DNA from: Polynucleobacter kasalickyi
GTDB lineage: Bacteria > Pseudomonadota > Gammaproteobacteria > Burkholderiales > Burkholderiaceae
Direction: 5' to 3'
Length of the DNA stretch: 64,000 nt
Assembly: GCF_900176405.1 (NCBI RefSeq)
Contig: NZ_FWXJ01000011.1
Span: forward strand, 56,660 to 120,659
In this document: positions 59,092-64,000 of the stretch, in pieces
How the letters are laid out: every line of letters begins with the position of its first letter
Position numbering within the stretch: position 1 is the stretch's first letter
Translations under genes and position numbers: made by a program
Notes under the pieces: model-generated
Seen by the model: only the letters and a program-made list of their open reading frames with translations
The model's database searches: none
What the model was told of the DNA's origin: nothing

Positions 59092-59170
59092 AAACTCCCC
59101 ACGCAAGTATTATCAAGATCGGGTTAAGGGTATTTCTCAGCCAATCGAATCCTTCGATAGCACCCCTGTT
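59092..59170 (-). promoter_or_regulatory. TPP riboswitch upstream of thiC
   Basis: On the minus strand the THI-element landmarks appear in order. CAGGGGTGC is at 59170-59160. GGCTGAGAAATACCC follows, then AACCCGATCTTGATAATACTTGCG and TGGGGAG, the counterpart of the usual ACCTGATCTGGATAATGCCAGCG-AGGGA end. It lies about 50 bases before the thiC start codon, which suggests translational or attenuation control by thiamine pyrophosphate. Family TPP/THI element by motif. Confidence 0.92.
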
Positions 59171-59233
59171 TCATTCAACTATCAATTTACCATAATTCCT
59201 CGATGAAAGAGAGATTACTCGAGAAAACGGCAA

Positions 59234-60265
59234 TTATTTTACTGGGGGAGTTGCTCTATATTTGCCTTGCATATCGTACATCCAACCAGGATACTCAATC
59301 GGTAAAGTACTCACCTCGTTTAAACAGCTCAACTCTTCTTGGCTTAGTTTTAATTCCGAAGCTAGTAAATTGTCATTCAATTGATCAATTCGCTTGGCAC
59401 CAATAATCACACTAGTAACCTCTTGTTTCGAGAGTAACCAGGCTAAAGCCACCCTAGCTACAGAAACGCCATGGTTTTTAGCAATCGGCTCCATCGCTTC
59501 AATACATGCATATGCACGTTCGCGATGAATCGGTGGAAAGTCAAAATCGTTCCTTCTGGAGTTTTCCGGAAGAGGGCTATTGTTTTTGAATTTTCCTGAC
59601 AAAAATCCACCAGCTAAGGGGCTCCATACTAGGAGTCCTAGTTTCTGATCATTCAGCAAGGGGAATATTTCACGTTCAATATCTCGCCCAGCGATGGTGT
59701 AATGCGATTGAGAGCTAATTACCGAAGCGTAGTTCTTTTCTTTTGAAATGGCTAATGCCTTCATCATATGCCAAGCAGTCATGTTACACAGGCCAATATA
59801 TCGAATTTTTCCCATTCGAACTAAATCGTTTAAAGCACTTAGCGATTCTTCTAGTGGCGTAAGTGGGTCAAAACCATGGAATTGGTACAAATCAATATGG
59901 TCTAGTTGGAGTCTTTTTAAAGAGGCGTCAACTTCGTTAAAAATATGGTGCCGAGATTGTCCACGACCATTCGGGGTTTCGTTCATTGGGCCCGTTGATT
60001 TAGTGGCAACAATTAATTGATCTCTAGGAATTCCAGTATCTTTAATGGCTTGACCTAGTAGGCTTTCTGATTCACCAAATGAATAGACGTTAGCAGTATC
60101 AATAAAGTTTACGCCTTGATCAAAAGAGGTTTTAACAATTTGGTTAACATCCATCTGGCCTAGACCGCCCATGACAGACCAAAAACCTTGATTTCCAAAT
60201 GTCATCGTACCTAAGCATATTTCTGAAACATATAACCCTGTTGGGCCAAGTAATCTATAGCGCAT
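59234..60265 (-). CDS. Aldo/keto reductase
   Basis: A 343-aa NADPH-dependent reductase. The catalytic tetrad is visible: Asp in FIDTANVYSFGESE (with Tyr), Lys in IVATKSTG and His in DLYQFHGFDP. Substrate unknown. The gene is upstream of the thiC riboswitch on the same strand but about 65 bp away, and there is no functional reason to link them. Confidence 0.93.
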   Translation of the reverse strand: MRYRLLGPTGLYVSEICLGTMTFGNQGFWSVMGGLGQMDVNQIVKTSFDQGVNFIDTANVYSFGESESLLGQAIKDTGIPRDQLIVATKSTGPMNETPNGRGQSRHHIFNEVDASLKRLQLDHIDLYQFHGFDPLTPLEESLSALNDLVRMGKIRYIGLCNMTAWHMMKALAISKEKNYASVISSQSHYTIAGRDIEREIFPLLNDQKLGLLVWSPLAGGFLSGKFKNNSPLPENSRRNDFDFPPIHRERAYACIEAMEPIAKNHGVSVARVALAWLLSKQEVTSVIIGAKRIDQLNDNLLASELKLSQEELSCLNEVSTLPIEYPGWMYDMQGKYRATPPVK

Positions 60266-60288
60266 TGATTGACTCCTGATATTAATTA

Positions 60289-62913
60289 TTAATGAGTTGG
60301 AATTTTTAATTCAATAAATTTATTTGAATTATAGTTCTTAGCATATTCAATAAATTCTAATGCAGGTATGGGTTTACTGAATAAATATCCTTGAAACTGG
60401 TTGCAATCTAAGGATCTTAATAGGTTAAATTGTCCTTCTGTTTCAACACCTTCAGCCGTCACTTTTAACCCTAAGGATTGTCCAAGAGAAATAATCGTTC
60501 TTGCAATGGCCGTATCGTGTTTATTGCTTGGTAAATCTTGTACGAATGACTGATCAATTTTTAATTCGTCTAAGGAAAGTCGTTTGAGATAATTTAGGGT
60601 GGAGAATCCAGTACCAAAATCGTCCAAAGCAATTTTTATGCCGAATGATTTGAGAATTTTTAATTTCTTTTCTAAATCCTCAAAATCTGAAACCATAATC
60701 GATTCCGTTAACTCCAAATTCAACTTTTCTGGGCTAGTTTCAAACCTCTCCATTGGATCAAAAACTGACGATAGAAAATCCTGAGAACTAAATTGACTGG
60801 TACTGACATTGACGGACATCACGAGATGATTCATCTCTTTGATTTCAGACCAGATTTTTAAATAGTAGGCTGCTTTTAGCAAAACCCAATTACCTAGTTC
60901 CCTAATGAGAGCATTTTGCTCTGCTATAGGAATAAACACGCCTGGAGGAATAGTGCCCATATCTTTGGTATTCCAACGCATCAAAGCTTCAGCACCAATT
61001 AGTTCAAGTGATAAATCAAACTGCGGTTGGAAAAATAATTCAAACTCATCATTGATGATGGCTAGTTTTAAACGATCTGCAATTGCAGCCCGATCTAAAA
61101 CTATTTGTTGCATATCGGTATTAAAAACAGTGAAGTTATTTTTCCCAGTTGCTTTCGATTGATACATCGCAATATCGGCTTGTCTAAGCACATCATCTGG
61201 AGTTGTGGGAACTTTACCAAAAATTGTTATGCCAATACTTGCACTTGTTCGATAGGTTGAATCCTTGAGATTAAATTCTTCGCTTAAAACTTTATTAATT
61301 TTTTTGGCAATAAACTCGGTGTTTGCTGATACCTCTGAAATGTTGGTGCCGATATTTGACAGAAGAACCACAAATTCATCTCCACCTAGCCTAGCTACCG
61401 TATCATCTTCTCGGGTACATTTTTTTAGTCGTTTTGAAACTTGAATGAGTAGGTCATCACCACGTTCATGGCCAAAGGTGTCATTCAATTCTTTGAAATT
61501 ATCTAAATCAATGAGCATTAAGGCATAGAAACCTGCGCTGCGTTTTGACGATTGGATCGTGCTCGATAATCGATCATTAAATAATTGACGATTTGCAAGT
61601 CCCGTTAGACCATCAAAATAGGCAAGCTTTTTAATGTTTTCTAATGCCAGTTTGCTGCTTGTAACATCTCTTTGCACACTCATCCAATGAGTTACAGTTT
61701 GATTTTCATCTTTGATCGGAGATATTGTCAGGTCTCCCCAAAACGAGTCGCCATTTGCTTTGTAGTTGAGGATTTCTACTCGAATTGCCTCCTGATTAGA
61801 GAGACTTTTATGAATTCGTTCGATTTCAATTTGCGCAGTTTTTTTACCTTGTAAGAATCTTGGATTCTTACCAATAACATCAACTGCTTTAAAGCCAGTT
61901 TGTTTTTCAAAGCTCTCGTTAACATATAAAATCTTATGATTCTTACCTGTTTCATCGCCCAAATCTGTAATCATTACCATATCGCTCACTTGTGATAGTG
62001 ATGTTTCAAGTAATAAAACCTTTTGATCTTGTTGTTTTGATTCTGAAATATCTTGAATGCTACCTATAAAGTGAGCTTGATTAGAAAGGTTTTCAGGTAT
62101 CCAACATCCTGATATTTTTACCCAAGTAAATTCCTTTGAATTTTTTAAGTTAGTTCGGCAGTTTAAGGTTATTTTTTCAGAGGATACTTTTGAAGTACCA
62201 ATCAGCTCGGAGAGTTTTTTTGCATCCGTTAAAGTAAGTAAAGATTGAATTTTAGAAAGTGAGTTACGCATTTCTTGATTTGCATAAACAAGAAAATCTT
62301 CGATTACTTCAGATGTTTCAATCATTGAGTAATCAGTACTTAATTTAAAGTATCCAATTCTTGCGACCCTTTGTGAAATTAATAACTGTTCGGTATTTTT
62401 CGATAATTTCTCTTCAATCTCACTGCGTCTAACAAAAGTTAAAGCGATTTGCTTTACTTCAAATGTGTCAAAAGGTTTTTTTAAGATTAAAAAGCGGTCA
62501 TTCGTCGGCAATGCTGCGTGAATATCTTCCCAGGAAATGTCAGAGTGTGCTGTACATAAAACAATATTTAAATTCTCTTGAACTTTCCAAATTTCTTGGA
62601 TGGTTTTAAGTCCATTCCAACCATTTGGCATACGCATATCAACAAAAGTGATTAAATAGGGATTGTTTTCTTGAGATGCTTTTGTGACCATCTCCAGACC
62701 AGTTTGGCCATTAATTGCAAAGTCAACTTGATATTGAATATTCGATGTCTGGGTTTTAGCTTCACCAAATAGATTAAATACCAATTGATCTAATTGCTGA
62801 TTACTTTCTGACTTGTTGTCCAACACTTTAATGAAATCTTCATAAATCATTTCATTGTCATCAATTACAAGAACACGAAATACTTTTTTGACATTTGCTT
62901 GAAAATTATTCAT
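60289..62913 (-). CDS. Response regulator with PAS, GGDEF and EAL domains
   Basis: An 874-aa c-di-GMP regulator. Order: REC (residues about 12-155, phospho-acceptor Asp in TFVDMRMPNGW), a helical/PAS-like linker, a PAS domain (about 300-420, VNESFEKQTGF), GGDEF (RLGGDEFVVLLS) and EAL (GAEALMRW, then SVNVSTSQF, LDDFGTGFSTLNYL, KIDQSFVQ, TAEGVETEGQ). Both catalytic signatures look intact, so it could make and degrade c-di-GMP. It overlaps the upstream kinase by 4 bp (ATGA) and is its probable phosphorylation target. Confidence 0.95.
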   Translation of the reverse strand: MNNFQANVKKVFRVLVIDDNEMIYEDFIKVLDNKSESNQQLDQLVFNLFGEAKTQTSNIQYQVDFAINGQTGLEMVTKASQENNPYLITFVDMRMPNGWNGLKTIQEIWKVQENLNIVLCTAHSDISWEDIHAALPTNDRFLILKKPFDTFEVKQIALTFVRRSEIEEKLSKNTEQLLISQRVARIGYFKLSTDYSMIETSEVIEDFLVYANQEMRNSLSKIQSLLTLTDAKKLSELIGTSKVSSEKITLNCRTNLKNSKEFTWVKISGCWIPENLSNQAHFIGSIQDISESKQQDQKVLLLETSLSQVSDMVMITDLGDETGKNHKILYVNESFEKQTGFKAVDVIGKNPRFLQGKKTAQIEIERIHKSLSNQEAIRVEILNYKANGDSFWGDLTISPIKDENQTVTHWMSVQRDVTSSKLALENIKKLAYFDGLTGLANRQLFNDRLSSTIQSSKRSAGFYALMLIDLDNFKELNDTFGHERGDDLLIQVSKRLKKCTREDDTVARLGGDEFVVLLSNIGTNISEVSANTEFIAKKINKVLSEEFNLKDSTYRTSASIGITIFGKVPTTPDDVLRQADIAMYQSKATGKNNFTVFNTDMQQIVLDRAAIADRLKLAIINDEFELFFQPQFDLSLELIGAEALMRWNTKDMGTIPPGVFIPIAEQNALIRELGNWVLLKAAYYLKIWSEIKEMNHLVMSVNVSTSQFSSQDFLSSVFDPMERFETSPEKLNLELTESIMVSDFEDLEKKLKILKSFGIKIALDDFGTGFSTLNYLKRLSLDELKIDQSFVQDLPSNKHDTAIARTIISLGQSLGLKVTAEGVETEGQFNLLRSLDCNQFQGYLFSKPIPALEFIEYAKNYNSNKFIELKIPTH

Positions 62914-63914
62914 TTAGTTTTACTATTATTTTGTGGAAGCGTTAAAGTAAACTCTGCACCTTGGTTAATTCCTAGGCTAGTTACCTCTAGTTTGCCTCCC
63001 ACTTCTTCGGCTGCAAGTGCGCTAGAGTGGAGTCCGTATCCATGTCCGGATGGTTTTGTTGTAAAACCATAAGTGAATATTTTATTGAGAAACTCTTGAT
63101 CAATACCAGATCCGTTGTCTAGTACTTTAATAGAGATGTTGTTTTCTTGAAGCTCAGATCGAATCGTGATCTTTTTGTCATCTTGGTTACAAAATAATAA
63201 AGCGTCTTTAGCATTTAAGACTAGATTAAGAATAATTTGGGATAACTTGACTCGGTCGCCAACCCAGGTAATATTAGGTGCATATTCTATGATGAGTTGA
63301 ATACTGGTTTTAATCAAGCCTGGTGAAGCGATGAGGAGGGTGCTGTCAATGACCTCGCTTAATAAATAGGGCTCTTGAATACCTAACTCTTCCCCTTCAT
63401 CGATATCTTTTAGTTTATATCGACTGATAATTTCATTAATGTGTTGGATTGATTCAATCACATTATGAGTTTCTTTAGAAATAATGATGTGATTTTTCTG
63501 CCATTGCTGAGTCATTTGATGAATGAATTCTGGAACTTGTTTTCCTTTTTCATCATTAGTAAGGAAGTCTAATAAATTACCTTTATTTTGAATCAATAAT
63601 TCATTTAATTTGGGTAGATTTTTGATTGGTGTATTTGCCAATCTTTCTTTTAATAATCCCACGGAAATGTTCAAGCTATTAAGGACATTCCCAACGTTAT
63701 GTAACATACTATTTACAACCTCTAATTTACCGGCGCGGTGGGAAATGAGTGCAATATTTGAATTAATTCGTAGTAACTCTTGTTGAGCTAATTTTCTTTC
63801 AACAATTTCATTGGTCAGTGCGTTGGTTCTTTCTTTGACCCTCAACTCTAATTCCTCTTTCGATTTAAAAAGTTCTTTTTCATATTCTTTTCGAATAGTT
63901 AATGGTGGATTCAA
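62910..63914 (-). CDS. Sensor histidine kinase, N-terminally truncated by IS30
   Basis: A kinase core of 334 aa. A coiled coil (residues about 10-50, KSKEELELRVKERTNALTNEIVERK) precedes the dimerisation segment SMLHNVGNVLNSLNISVGLL, whose His is the likely phosphorylation site. The ATPase domain follows: N box VLNAKDALL, G1 DNGSGID and G2 GHGYGLHSSA. The only available start is a TTG at 63912-63914 overlapping the transposase stop. The sensor domains expected before the coiled coil are absent, so the gene is probably a fragment. Confidence 0.85.
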   Translation of the reverse strand: MNPPLTIRKEYEKELFKSKEELELRVKERTNALTNEIVERKLAQQELLRINSNIALISHRAGKLEVVNSMLHNVGNVLNSLNISVGLLKERLANTPIKNLPKLNELLIQNKGNLLDFLTNDEKGKQVPEFIHQMTQQWQKNHIIISKETHNVIESIQHINEIISRYKLKDIDEGEELGIQEPYLLSEVIDSTLLIASPGLIKTSIQLIIEYAPNITWVGDRVKLSQIILNLVLNAKDALLFCNQDDKKITIRSELQENNISIKVLDNGSGIDQEFLNKIFTYGFTTKPSGHGYGLHSSALAAEEVGGKLEVTSLGINQGAEFTLTLPQNNSKTK

Positions 63915-64000
63915 GTACGAAGTGCAACACGTTTTAAGGACTGCATAAATACTTCGTTGGGTGTTTTAAATCCTAATCTTTTTCTTGGTCGGTTATTTAA
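63911..64000 (-). mobile_element. IS30-family transposase, C-terminal end (element continues past window)
   Basis: The minus strand reads LNNRPRKRLGFKTPNEVFMQ and on to KRVALRT, then TGA at 63911-63913. This is the very conserved C-terminus of IS30-family transposases. The terminal inverted repeat should lie at or near 63903-63930, but the other end is beyond the window, so the boundary is not measured. The insertion separates the kinase core from whatever lay upstream. Confidence 0.9.

Noticed and set aside
59203..59406. 67-codon plus-strand frame over the aldo/keto reductase 3' end
   Set aside because: It is antisense to the reductase C-terminus, and the region upstream of thiC is explained by the riboswitch.

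Overview
The window looks like chromosome from a low-GC (roughly 40%) betaproteobacterium of the order Burkholderiales, possibly close to Polynucleobacter or a small-genome Alcaligenaceae. This is an inference from gene content: two Bug/TctC-type periplasmic receptors, aconitase B, the aat-bpt N-degron pair beside pyrD, the MsrP/MsrQ pair, a thiC and thiO-thiS-thiG-thiE arrangement, and Kup, DarP, SelO and RlmJ proteins of proteobacterial type. I see no CRISPR array, prophage or plasmid replication module. The only transposon DNA is the end of an IS30-family element at the right edge.

Layout. 1-767 is the 3' part of an IclR-type regulator. 898-4664 (minus) holds pyrD, bpt, aat, a NUDIX hydrolase and a secreted cyclophilin. 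4800-6546 is an SOS-controlled umuDC operon with a strong LexA operator abutting the umuD start codon. 6599-9184 is acnB. 9.4-34 kb is a mosaic of catabolic and transport genes. It includes a BKACE-type beta-keto-acid cleavage enzyme divergent from a cyclase-family hydrolase, a decayed methyltransferase pseudogene, a succinate-semialdehyde-type dehydrogenase, a YiaW/YiaV/outer-membrane-factor efflux set, a crotonase, and a four-gene ABC importer with two different permeases. Further on are a flavin reductase, an amidohydrolase, an orphan RodZ-like protein, an ALDH / D-2-hydroxyacid dehydrogenase / Bug receptor operon, and two metallo-beta-lactamase-fold hydrolases. One of these hydrolases is out of frame with its signal peptide by one T in a ten-T run. 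An initiator tRNA-fMet with its own promoter and terminator and an MscS channel lie between them.

33.6-37.6 kb carries kup, glutaryl-CoA dehydrogenase and a queuosine-precursor transporter. 37.6-44.0 kb (minus) is a tightly overlapping six-gene operon whose products suggest envelope glycan or lipid modification: a 2OG-Fe(II) dioxygenase, an ArnT-like GT39, a UPF0104 flippase-like protein, a GT9, a PAP2 phosphatase, and RlmJ. 44.2-53.2 kb is mixed housekeeping: msrPQ, an OYE-type reductase, an HNH nuclease, a FemAB/GNAT-like protein, an AhpD-like protein, a Rieske protein, darP, selO and a Bug receptor. 53.3-59.2 kb is thiamine biosynthesis: thiD, convergent with thiC-thiO-thiS-thiG-thiE, with a TPP riboswitch before thiC. 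An aldo/keto reductase follows.

The right end (60.3-64 kb) is a two-gene signalling operon. A histidine kinase overlaps a REC-PAS-GGDEF-EAL response regulator by an ATGA junction. The kinase N-terminus has apparently been replaced by the end of an IS30 transposase, so the c-di-GMP module has probably lost its sensor domain. No fully novel defence or mobile system is evident. The items most worth a second look are the envelope operon, the IS30-truncated c-di-GMP operon, the poly-T frameshift, the SOS operator that occupies the umuD translation start, and the BKACE/cyclase locus.
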